Assembly (NCBI RefSeq): GCF_041080815.1
Contig: NZ_CP160205.1
Location: 372,001-436,000 of the forward strand
From: Mucilaginibacter yixingensis
GTDB taxonomy: Bacteria > Bacteroidota > Bacteroidia > Sphingobacteriales > Sphingobacteriaceae
Direction of reading: 5' to 3'
Length of the DNA: 64,000 nucleotides
In this document: positions 15,585 to 22,705 of the stretch, in pieces
Layout of the letters: the number at the start of each line of letters is the position of its first letter
Numbering within the stretch: position 1 is the first letter of the stretch
The notes under the pieces: model-generated
What the model was told of the DNA's origin: nothing
Databases searched by the model: none
What the model saw: only the letters and a program-made list of their open reading frames with translations
Position numbers and translations under genes: made by a program

Positions 15585-16061
15585 ATGACCAGACTAATCA
15601 AAAATATTTCTGTTTTATTGTTGTTGCTTTGTGTCTCATTGGCCGTCCGCGCACAGCGGGGTGGGCAGGCCGCATTCAGGCAGCGCAATGAGGCGCGTGT
15701 AATGCGCCCCAATGTAGCCAAGCGCTTTGATCAGATCAAGAAGAACTACATTGCGCGCCAACTGAATTTAACGCCCGAGCAAAGCGCACGTTTTTGGCCT
15801 ATGTATGATGCTTACCAGGCCGAGCTGGACGAGATACTGATACTGCGCCGCCAAAATAACACCAACGTGCAGCCCGGCGGCGAAGATCAGTTTGACCGTG
15901 AGCTTACTTATCAGCAAAGGATTACCGCCGCTCAGAAGAAATATTACCACGAGTTTTGCAACGTGCTACCACCCGACAAAGCCGCGCAAGTATTTAAAAG
16001 CGAACGCGATTTTAAATTTGAACTACTCCGCAGATTGAAAGAGGGTCACGGGCCGGAGTAA
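15585..16061 (+). CDS. Small periplasmic helical protein downstream of the sigma factor
   Basis: The 158-residue protein has a signal peptide (MTRLIKNISVLLLLLCVSLAVRAQ). The mature part is Arg/Gln-rich and helical, with RQLNLTPEQSARFWPMYDAY (residues about 54-73) and a second amphipathic helix QRITAAQKKYYHEFCNVL. The LTPEQ...W/Y spacing recalls the LTxxQ motifs of Spy/CpxP chaperone-like proteins, but similarity is weak. It lies 15 nt after the membrane protein, in the same likely operon as the ECF sigma factor, and may sense or buffer envelope stress. This is an inference. Confidence 0.75.
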   Translation: MTRLIKNISVLLLLLCVSLAVRAQRGGQAAFRQRNEARVMRPNVAKRFDQIKKNYIARQLNLTPEQSARFWPMYDAYQAELDEILILRRQNNTNVQPGGEDQFDRELTYQQRITAAQKKYYHEFCNVLPPDKAAQVFKSERDFKFELLRRLKEGHGPE

Positions 16062-16102
16062 GGGTGGAGATTAGAGATTGAAGAATAAATATTGAAATTT
16101 TA

Positions 16103-16141
16103 AAAAGCAAATAGGCACCCATTGGGTGCCTATTTGCTTTT
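16103..16141 (+). terminator. Long perfect hairpin terminator after the sigma-factor operon
   Basis: Eighteen-base arms (AAAAGCAAATAGGCACCC and its exact reverse complement) enclose a 3-nt loop and end in a T-run. The A-tract on the left arm makes it potentially bidirectional. Confidence 0.9.
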
Positions 16142-16149
16142 GTTCAATA

Positions 16150-16245
16150 CGTCATTGCGAGGGACGAAGCAATCTCTGTACAGGACATTCGGATATTTAG
16201 ATTTGCTTTGCATTTGCAGAGATTGCTTCGTCCCTCGCAATGACG
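16150..16245. repeat. Family B inverted repeat (copy 1)
   Basis: The arms are CGTCATTGCGAGGGACGAAG plus CAATCTCTG (16150-16178) and the exact reverse complement (16217-16245), with a loop of about 38 nt. Further copies lie at 34855-34949, 42331-42368 (shortened), 46503-46598 and 62600-62716. It sits right behind the terminator of the sigma operon, between convergent genes. Confidence 0.9.
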
Positions 16246-16297
16246 TGTTGAATTATGCCTTATCTCTGCCTTCGGCTTTCATTCCTTAGAAGTTTCC

Positions 16298-16996
16298 TCA
16301 AAAATCCCCCTCGTCCCGCATGCTATAATACCCGTCATCGGTAATAATCAAATGGTCCATTACCTTAATATCCAGAATATTTCCCGCTTGTATTAAACGT
16401 TTGGTGAGGTTAATATCCTCATGACTTGGCTTTTTGTTGTTAGAAGGATGATTATGCGCCAGGATGATGTTGGATGCCTGATGCTGTAGCGCAATGCTAA
16501 AAATGATCTTAGGATCGGCAATGGTGCCCGACAGGCCTCCTTTGCTGATCAGTTCTTTAGAGATCAGTTTGCATGACCGGCTCAGTAATAACAGCCAGAA
16601 TTCCTCATGATTCAGATCAACCAGGTGGCGGCGTAATACCTGCCATGCCAGTTTACTGCTATCGATAGTTTCAGGGGGCTTACTGTCGGCCTCGCCGCGA
16701 CGACGGCCCAGTTCTAAGGCAGCTATGATGGAGATGGCTTTGGCTTCGCCGATGCCTTTAAATTTGGATAATTCGGCGATAGACGCACGACCTAACCGGT
16801 TCAGGTCATTATCGTAATGATGCAGAATGCGCTTGCTCAGTTCCACCGCACTTTCATCCCGGCTGCCAGAGCCTATCAGTATGGCAATCAGCTCGGCGTC
16901 GCTTAATGCCCGGCGTCCCTGGGCGCCCAGTTTCTCACGTGGGCGATCTTCCTCGGCCCAGGCTTTAATGCTGATCTTATTGTCATAAGGTTCCAT
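16298..16996 (-). CDS. radC: RadC family JAB-domain protein
   Basis: The 232-residue protein has an N-terminal helix-hairpin-helix-like region (REKLGAQGRRALSDAELIAILIGSG, then LSKFKGIGEAKA) and a C-terminal JAB/MPN metalloprotease-like domain with the JAMM motif HNHPSNNKKPSHED. This is the standard chromosomal RadC layout. Despite its name, a role in DNA repair is not firmly established, and the JAMM domain suggests a metal-dependent hydrolase. The gene is preceded by a large family A repeat that separates it from rpsT. Confidence 0.93.
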   Translation of the reverse strand: MEPYDNKISIKAWAEEDRPREKLGAQGRRALSDAELIAILIGSGSRDESAVELSKRILHHYDNDLNRLGRASIAELSKFKGIGEAKAISIIAALELGRRRGEADSKPPETIDSSKLAWQVLRRHLVDLNHEEFWLLLLSRSCKLISKELISKGGLSGTIADPKIIFSIALQHQASNIILAHNHPSNNKKPSHEDINLTKRLIQAGNILDIKVMDHLIITDDGYYSMRDEGDF

Positions 16997-17176
16997 AGTC
17001 TTGAACTTGGATTTTTAGGATTTTAGTGATGTTCAGGATATTTATCTGAATCCGAATTTACAGAATTCAGGAATCTATCGAATACACCACTATATTTAAA
17101 TTCTGTAATTCCTGAAATTTGAGTTCGAACAAGTATCCTGTCAATCTTAAAAATCCCAATAATCCAGGTTCAAGAC
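16997..17176. repeat. Family A inverted repeat (copy 3) with a second palindrome nested inside
   Basis: The outer arms are GTCTTGAACTTGGATTTTTA plus GGATTTT (from 16998) and its counterpart AATCTTAAAAATCCCAATAA plus TCCAGGTTCAAGAC (ending 17175). Inside, GAATTTACAGAATTCAGGAA (about 17050-17072) faces AAATTCTGTAATTCCTGAAA (about 17098-17118), a second inverted pair of related but different sequence. The whole stretch separates radC from rpsT. Confidence 0.7.
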
Positions 17177-17179
17177 AAT

Positions 17180-17215
17180 AAAAAAGGGACGGTATTTGCA
17201 TACCATCCCTTTTTT
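17180..17215 (-). terminator. Terminator of rpsT
   Basis: AAAAAGGGACGGTAT and ATACCATCCCTTTTT pair with one G-T wobble around a short loop, and T-runs on both sides make it usable in either direction. It lies 22 nt past the rpsT stop. Confidence 0.85.
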
Positions 17216-17236
17216 ATATCGCGTTTGTAAAACAGC

Positions 17237-17491
17237 TTATTTCAGGCCGTTTACGTATTTGGTCAGTTTTGATTTATTGTTAGAAGCTTTGTTTTTGTGA
17301 ATAACATTCTTCTTAGCTAAACGATCCAGCATAGATATCACTTTAGCCAATAAAGGCGTAGCCGCAGTTTTGTCAGTAGTGCCTCTTAATTTTTTGATAG
17401 CATTTCTGGTGGTTTTAGCCTGATACCTGTTACGCAGACGCTTCGCAGCGTTAGCTCTGATTCTTTTGATCGATGATTTATGATTTGCCAT
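17237..17491 (-). CDS. rpsT: 30S ribosomal protein S20
   Basis: S20 binds 16S rRNA in the body of the small subunit. The 84-residue, highly basic protein begins [20 protein letters not shown], has the central TTRNAIKKL segment and ends [12 protein letters not shown]. This is an all-helical rRNA-binding protein of normal length. It is transcribed alone, from a well-formed Bacteroidota promoter at 17527-17557 to a hairpin terminator. Confidence 0.97.
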   Translation of the reverse strand: MANHKSSIKRIRANAAKRLRNRYQAKTTRNAIKKLRGTTDKTAATPLLAKVISMLDRLAKKNVIHKNKASNNKSKLTKYVNGLK

Positions 17492-17526
17492 TGCTTAGCT
17501 AATATTCTTATTTAAATTTCGGACTG

Positions 17527-17557
17527 CAAATATATGGCGATATTATTTAAATCACAA
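17527..17557 (-). promoter_or_regulatory. Promoter of rpsT (TTG-N20-TATATTTG)
   Basis: On the minus strand a TTG (17557-17555) is followed after 20 bp by TATATTTG (17534-17527), a full match to the Bacteroidota housekeeping promoter. The -7 box ends 35 nt before the rpsT ATG. Confidence 0.75.
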
Positions 17558-17589
17558 GTACTTATGTAAAAAAAATTAAGTAACCTGTA

Positions 17590-18294
17590 TTAGTTCACCG
17601 TAATGGCGCTAATGCTTAACGCACTTGAACCACTGCCACTTACAGAACCTTTGCTGTAAATGGTGTAAATTTTGCCTGCTGCCAGTGTAATAGAGCTACC
17701 GGTTGCCAGTACGGTACTGGTTGATGCATTTACCAGTCTGAAGATGTAAGTGCCCGCAGTAACCTCTGCATAGGCGCTCACGCCTTTATAGTTCAGTGCG
17801 GTAAACAGGCCTGTGCCATTGGCGGTTACGTTTGAAACAGGCGCATCTGCCGATGCCTGTACAAAACGTACTCTGGCGTTGCCAGAGGACGGTGCGGTTT
17901 GATCATCTTTAACCGTAATTACCGAAGTGTTACTGCTGCTGCCTGCCAGGATAAAAGAGTAGTAATTTGCTGCATCTACCTGTGCCGAACCTGACGCAAG
18001 TACGGTGCCTGAAGGGCTTTGAATACTGAAGTCCTGCTGACCGGTGTAACTATCGTTATAGCCAGAGACGTTGCCATAACTTACAGTATTTGGCGTACGT
18101 AACACGTTCTGGATAAATAATTGTGCTGGACCGGCATCTGGGTTGGCATTAACCAATTGTACTTTGGCTGTTACAGCGCCGTCAAACTCATAGCCATTGT
18201 CTTTCTTGCACGACGATACCAATACAGCTGCCGCCACGCCAAATAATGAGCCAATAAATACCCTGCGGGATAGTGTGTTAAAACGTTTTTTCAT
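17590..18294 (-). CDS. DUF4397 domain lipoprotein
   Basis: This 234-residue protein has a lipoprotein signal with lipobox-like SSC (…AAVLVSSCKKDNG), so it is probably anchored by lipidated Cys29 in the outer or inner membrane. The mature region shows the DUF4397 pattern: AKVQLVNANPDAGPAQLFI at the start, the RVRFVQASADAPV motif in the middle and a closing 'GKIYTIYSKG' strand. DUF4397 domains are beta-sandwiches of unknown function on cell surfaces. Two further DUF4397 genes lie at 21158-22575. Confidence 0.88.
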   Translation of the reverse strand: MKKRFNTLSRRVFIGSLFGVAAAVLVSSCKKDNGYEFDGAVTAKVQLVNANPDAGPAQLFIQNVLRTPNTVSYGNVSGYNDSYTGQQDFSIQSPSGTVLASGSAQVDAANYYSFILAGSSSNTSVITVKDDQTAPSSGNARVRFVQASADAPVSNVTANGTGLFTALNYKGVSAYAEVTAGTYIFRLVNASTSTVLATGSSITLAAGKIYTIYSKGSVSGSGSSALSISAITVN

Positions 18295-18497
18295 AAGAAG
18301 ATAGTAGGTAAATAATAATAAATTATTTGATAGCCTGCGGTTGATGTTTTGACAGGAAATCTCCTCAATAACGTTTTTTGTTAATCTTTAGTTTAAAAAA
18401 AATATGGTTTTGTAAAAATGAGGGGGCTTGGAGCATGGGTTTTTGTCAGTTTTATACTGCAAAAAGCTGTATTTTGGCATTATCTGCATAAACTTAA

Positions 18498-19454
18498 ATG
18501 AAACCGCTTTATCGCATTGTTTTATGTGTTTTTCTGTTGCTCACATGTGCATCCTGGGGCTTTTTTGCGCACCATCGCATTAACCGGCTGGCGGTTTTTA
18601 CTTTGCCTAAAGGCATGGCCGTATTTTATCAGGCTAATATTGATTTTATTGACGAGCACGCTGTTGACCCGGATAAACGACGCTATGTAGACTCGCTGGA
18701 AGGGCCGCGCCATTTTCTGGATGCAGATCATTACGGCAAAGCACCGTTTGGCCGTTTGCCGCAAAACTGGTATGATGCGGTGAAGAGATACTCGGTAGAT
18801 ACGCTGGATAAATATGGCACGGTGCCCTGGGTAATTCAATATCATTATTACTGGCTGGTAAAAGCTTTTAAACAGCATGATACCACTGCCATCCTCAAAA
18901 CATCGGCCAACCTGGGGCATTACATTGCCGATGCTTGCGTGCCGCTGCATCTCACGCAAAATTACGATGGGCAACTAACCAATCAAACCGGCATCCATGC
19001 GCTATGGGAAACCCGCCTGCCTGAGTTGTTCAGCAACCGGTATAGTTATAATGTTGGCAGGGCAAAATACATTGATAACCCGCTCGCACAGGCCTTTGCC
19101 ATCTGCCGTTCATCTTATAAATGTGTGGACTCGGTGTTGTTGTTTGAGCGTAAACTGAATGCAGTTTTTCCAGGCGATAAAAAGTATGAGACAGTGCAAC
19201 GCGGTAACCGTAAGGTGAAAGATTACTCGGCAGCCTATGCCGCCGCTTATCATAAAATGCTGAACGGTATGGTAGCCCGGCGCATGCGTTTAGCTATACT
19301 AAATGTAGGCAGCTTTTGGTACTCGGCCTGGGTTGATGCCGGGCAGCCTGACTTGAATAAATTCATCGCGCGGCCGCCATCTGCGCAGCAAAAGGCGGAG
19401 TTGGTAAAAGAAGAGGTTTTGTTTAAGCAAGGGAAAGTGTTAGTGAAGAACTAG
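18498..19454 (+). CDS. Secreted zinc-dependent phospholipase C/S1-P1 nuclease-like protein
   Basis: The 318-residue protein has a hydrophobic signal peptide (RIVLCVFLLLTCAS) followed directly by WGFFAHHRIN. Bacterial Zn-PLC and S1/P1 nucleases likewise bind zinc through an N-terminal Trp and His. Further zinc ligands are likely in GHYIADACVPLH (H-x3-D and a later His) and GIHALWE (H-x3-E), around residues 138-172. It would hydrolyse phosphodiester bonds in lipids or nucleic acids outside the cell. The following two genes on the same strand are short secreted proteins, 10 and 55 nt apart. Confidence 0.85.
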   Translation: MKPLYRIVLCVFLLLTCASWGFFAHHRINRLAVFTLPKGMAVFYQANIDFIDEHAVDPDKRRYVDSLEGPRHFLDADHYGKAPFGRLPQNWYDAVKRYSVDTLDKYGTVPWVIQYHYYWLVKAFKQHDTTAILKTSANLGHYIADACVPLHLTQNYDGQLTNQTGIHALWETRLPELFSNRYSYNVGRAKYIDNPLAQAFAICRSSYKCVDSVLLFERKLNAVFPGDKKYETVQRGNRKVKDYSAAYAAAYHKMLNGMVARRMRLAILNVGSFWYSAWVDAGQPDLNKFIARPPSAQQKAELVKEEVLFKQGKVLVKN

Positions 19455-19464
19455 ATATTAGATT

Positions 19465-19875
19465 ATGAAGTCAACCTTTACAACCTTAGTTTTTTGTTTT
19501 CTTAGTCTTCTGATATCGGCACAGCAAAAGTCGGTTAATAAGAATAAAGGCGATATTGCGCTTGATATGGTTGGCAAATTGCCTGAAGTGAAGAAGTTTG
19601 TTAGGCAATACAAAGACGGCGCATTACTGTTGTACAAGAAACCAGATAGTGATTTTCACTTTTATTGGATAAAAATGGGCAATAACAAGGTAGACATGTT
19701 TGCAACCCTTGAAAATTTTTATGTAGAACCCAAAACGTATAAGGTGTTTTATGTAGATGTGTTTGCAGATTTTAACCCCATTACGTTAGCACAATGGCGC
19801 AAGTGGCGTAATAGTCCAAATTTTCATGAACTCCATACATATAAGCGCGGCAGACTAATCCTTCAGAAGCAGTAA
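19465..19875 (+). CDS. Small secreted protein, tandem paralogue A
   Basis: I do not recognise this 136-residue protein. It has a signal peptide (MKSTFTTLVFCFLSLLISAQQ) and a C-terminal core YWIKMGNNKVDMFATLENFY, then FYVDVFADFNPITLAQWRKW and HTYKRGRL. The same core is found in the next gene (19931-20368) and a fragment of it in the deacetylase-like protein at 34965. It starts 10 nt after the Zn-PLC-like gene and is likely co-transcribed. Confidence 0.75.
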   Translation: MKSTFTTLVFCFLSLLISAQQKSVNKNKGDIALDMVGKLPEVKKFVRQYKDGALLLYKKPDSDFHFYWIKMGNNKVDMFATLENFYVEPKTYKVFYVDVFADFNPITLAQWRKWRNSPNFHELHTYKRGRLILQKQ

Positions 19876-19930
19876 TTACGCTTTCTTCCTTTTAAAAAAG
19901 GAAAGCATTAATCTCAGAAAAAAAGTAGTT

Positions 19931-20368
19931 ATGAAACGGTTTGTCCTGCTCGTTACACTCCTTAACCTTTCGGTACTGGTATTGGCACAGGATTTTTATT
20001 ATAAGCTTCCCAAAAGGCGCGGGCACATGACGGAGAGAGAAAAAGCACTAGTTGCCATAGCCGAATTACCCGAAACGAAACGGCTATTTATAACGTCGGC
20101 TAAATCAGAGCCAGCACTGAATATAGCCGGTGAACCCGAACCCGGAAAGCCTTACTATTGGATTAAAGTAGGCATATCAAATTTCGATATGTTTCGCACG
20201 ACCTACAATTACTATTATTATCCCCAGACCAGGCAAATTTTCTATTTGGATTGGGTGAATGCCGATTTTCAACCCATTAGCTTACAGCAATGGCGTTACT
20301 GGCGAACAAAGCCCGCGTGGCGTAAAGATCATGTCTATAAACGCGGTAAGCTGATGGCAAAGAGCTAG
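19931..20368 (+). CDS. Small secreted protein, tandem paralogue B
   Basis: This 145-residue protein has a signal peptide (MKRFVLLVTLLNLSVLVLAQ) and aligns with the preceding gene: YWIKVGISNFDMFRTTYNYY, FYLDWVNADFQPISLQQWRY and DHVYKRGKL. The shared aromatic and basic positions (YWIK, DMF, ADF.PI.L.QWR.WR, YKRG) show a recent tandem duplication with divergence. No catalytic motif is visible. Function is unknown. Confidence 0.75.
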   Translation: MKRFVLLVTLLNLSVLVLAQDFYYKLPKRRGHMTEREKALVAIAELPETKRLFITSAKSEPALNIAGEPEPGKPYYWIKVGISNFDMFRTTYNYYYYPQTRQIFYLDWVNADFQPISLQQWRYWRTKPAWRKDHVYKRGKLMAKS

Positions 20369-20379
20369 AAAAGTCAGGA

Positions 20380-21018
20380 TTATGCCTTCTTTCTCTTAAA
20401 CACCGCTACTACCGCCGGAATAACTGATACCAGAATGATGGCCAGTGCAATCAGCGAGAAGTGGTCTTTAAAGAATGGGATAGTCCCCAACCAGTAACCG
20501 GCAAACAAGAAGATCAAGATCCATGATGCACCGCCAATAACGTTATAAATGGTATAACGCAAAAATGGCATCTTACCCACACCGGCTACAAATGGCGCAA
20601 TGGTACGGATGATAGGCATAAAACGGCTCAGGATAACTGCTTTGCCGCCATGCTTGTCAAAAAAAGCTTTGGTTTGCAGGTAGTAATCGAGCTTTAATAT
20701 TTTGTTGTTCTCTTTAAAAACTTTTGGTCCTAAAAAGCTGCCCAGCATGTAGTTTACGGTGTTGCCTACTACAGCTGCAACAATGAGTATCAATGCCAGC
20801 AGATAGATACTTAAACCGGTGTTACCGGCAGCAATAAGTGCACCGGCGGCAAACAGCAGCGAATCGCCGGGAAGAAATGGGGTTACCACAAAACCGGTTT
20901 CGGCAAAAATGATGACGAAAAGAATGAGGTAAGTAAGCGTGTGGTATTGGTTGATGATTTCTGCCAGGTGTTTATCAATATGCAGAATAAAATCTATCAG
21001 GTGTTTTATTAATTCCAA
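20380..21018 (-). CDS. DedA family membrane protein
   Basis: DedA/SNARE-associated (VTT-domain) proteins are inner-membrane proteins; some act as undecaprenyl-phosphate or phospholipid flippases. The 212-residue protein shows the family blocks: TGFVVTPFLPGDSLLFAAG, NYMLGSFLG, FFDKHGGKAVILSRFMPIIR and TIAPFVAGVGKMPFLRY. The only in-frame start for the full protein is TTG at 21018. It is convergent with the small secreted protein genes. Confidence 0.9.
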   Translation of the reverse strand: MELIKHLIDFILHIDKHLAEIINQYHTLTYLILFVIIFAETGFVVTPFLPGDSLLFAAGALIAAGNTGLSIYLLALILIVAAVVGNTVNYMLGSFLGPKVFKENNKILKLDYYLQTKAFFDKHGGKAVILSRFMPIIRTIAPFVAGVGKMPFLRYTIYNVIGGASWILIFLFAGYWLGTIPFFKDHFSLIALAIILVSVIPAVVAVFKRKKA

Positions 21019-21157
21019 AGCTGTTTTGAATTTGGCGTGAAAATAGCAATTTGAGCCGAAAGGAAAAAGGTAAAAGCAGAAAGGTAATATTCGGGGCCGA
21101 AAAAGGCAGTTCTGTGAAAAGTAACAGGCGCAGACCCTTTAACCTTTATCCTTAATG

Positions 21158-21880
21158 CTACCTGTTGGTAATAATGTTCATCCCGAAGGTGGCCGAGTCT
21201 GTTCTGCCCAATATACCTTGCGAGTAAATGGTATAGAGTTTGCCGTCCTGAACCGTAAATCTGGACAGATCTGCCAGTGCATCGGTGGTGCCGGTGGTAA
21301 AGATCTTGAAATCATAAATGCCTGCGGGCATTTCTACATACTTGCTAACCTTTGCAAAAGCCAGATTTGAAAAGGCGATGGTGCCATTTGCCGTTAAATC
21401 AAGATTGATAGAGCGTGCCGATGCATTAACAAAGCGCACTTTGCCCCGGCCAATTGTAGGCGCAGCGTCACTATCCAGGGTCATGATTGTAGTTTGAGAT
21501 TTGTCGGCTACTAACCCTGTAGTAAAAACGGTATAGCGGTTGTTTAGAACAAGCACCTTGTTGTAGTTAAAGTACGACACGTTGTCGCGCGTTCTCAATT
21601 CAAAAGGCACATTGGTATTAAGAACAGCTACATAGCCCGACGGCTTACCATAGATATATGGTTTAAAGACGCCGTTTTGTTGCAGGAAGTTAGACCAAAG
21701 ATATAGCCCACCCATATCGGGGCTCAGATTAACAACGTTGATCTGCGTAATGATGCCGTTTGATGGCGTAACCGGCGTAGTGCTTTTGCAGGCCGATATG
21801 AGAGAAAACACCATGACGCCCAGAATAATCAGCATAAAAGCCGGTAACGTTTTGATGCGGTATTTTTTAGGAGCAATCAT
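21158..21880 (-). CDS. DUF4397 domain lipoprotein (second of a pair)
   Basis: The 240-residue protein has a lipoprotein signal (LGVMVFSLISACKSTT, lipobox ISAC) and a DUF4397-like beta-sandwich: INVVNLSPDMGGLYLW, GRGKVRFVNASARSINLDL and a final GKLYTIYSQG strand. Its ATG overlaps the stop of the upstream DUF4397 gene (ATGA overlap at 21877-21880), so the two are translationally coupled and their products probably sit in the same envelope complex or location. Confidence 0.86.
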   Translation of the reverse strand: MIAPKKYRIKTLPAFMLIILGVMVFSLISACKSTTPVTPSNGIITQINVVNLSPDMGGLYLWSNFLQQNGVFKPYIYGKPSGYVAVLNTNVPFELRTRDNVSYFNYNKVLVLNNRYTVFTTGLVADKSQTTIMTLDSDAAPTIGRGKVRFVNASARSINLDLTANGTIAFSNLAFAKVSKYVEMPAGIYDFKIFTTGTTDALADLSRFTVQDGKLYTIYSQGILGRTDSATFGMNIITNR

Positions 21881-22575
21881 CTGTTTAATATGATAGAAGT
21901 GGCCAAAGCATCTTTACCCGTTACATTAGGTTGACCGTAAGTAAATAAGGTGTAATAGCTGGCGGCCAACACGGTTACAGAAGTAGTATAAAGCACGGTA
22001 CTTGTGCCTGCAGCCATCACTTTGACGGTTTTTTTACCCTGCCCCGTAGGCATAAAATCGGTTACAGATTTAAAGGTCTGGTTTTTAAACGCCAAAGTAT
22101 CGCCAACAAAAACATCATAAGCCTGTGTGCCCTGTGAAGCCTGGATAAACCGGATATGACTTCTAAGCACGGTATCGGCCACAAACTTGTCTTGTGTAAA
22201 AATGGTTGTAAGGTTATTGGCACTGCGTTGCCCCGCAAGTACCGCGGTGTAAACAGCGCCAGAATCAGGTAAGGTTATTTTTACCTCAGTTAGCAGCGTT
22301 CTGCTCGGCGAATCAACTTTAAACTGATAGGTCTGCGTGCCGATGGGAAAATTGTTATATCCCGATGTGCCCCCCAGATATATAGCCGAGTTGGTGTTTT
22401 GCCGGGTACCGTTCAGATAAAAATTAACGGCGTTAACGTCAGTTACCGCGTTAACAACGTTCAGACTGGCCATTTTTGGCGTTTTCTGCGGCGCGTCTGA
22501 GCCTTTGGTGCAGGCACCTGCAGCCATGGCCGCAATAATGAGCAAAACGGGAGTATATTTTTTAAAACCGGGCAT
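21877..22575 (-). CDS. DUF4397 domain lipoprotein (first of a pair)
   Basis: The 232-residue protein has a lipoprotein signal (LLIIAAMAAGACTKG, lipobox AGAC). The mature part resembles the next gene and the one at 17590: ASLNVVNAVTDVNAVNFYLN, HIRFIQASQGTQAYDVFV and a final YTLFTYGQ strand. It is the promoter-proximal gene of a two-gene unit with a 4-nt overlap. Function is unknown beyond a surface-exposed beta domain. Confidence 0.86.
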   Translation of the reverse strand: MPGFKKYTPVLLIIAAMAAGACTKGSDAPQKTPKMASLNVVNAVTDVNAVNFYLNGTRQNTNSAIYLGGTSGYNNFPIGTQTYQFKVDSPSRTLLTEVKITLPDSGAVYTAVLAGQRSANNLTTIFTQDKFVADTVLRSHIRFIQASQGTQAYDVFVGDTLAFKNQTFKSVTDFMPTGQGKKTVKVMAAGTSTVLYTTSVTVLAASYYTLFTYGQPNVTGKDALATSIILNR

Positions 22576-22705
22576 CTGTATTTAATATCCGCTTATCAAA
22601 ACGCAAAATAGCTTTTTTGTTTACTACGCCTGATAAGCATAAACGCAAAAATACTTCTATTATTCCGTTTATCTAAGTACTTTTATTTTCAGCGCTTATT
22701 ATGGT

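Noticed and set aside
16150..16245. Repeats of about 29 nt suggested a CRISPR array
   Set aside because: Copies occur as single inverted pairs scattered over tens of kilobases, not as direct repeats with regular spacers, and no cas genes are present.
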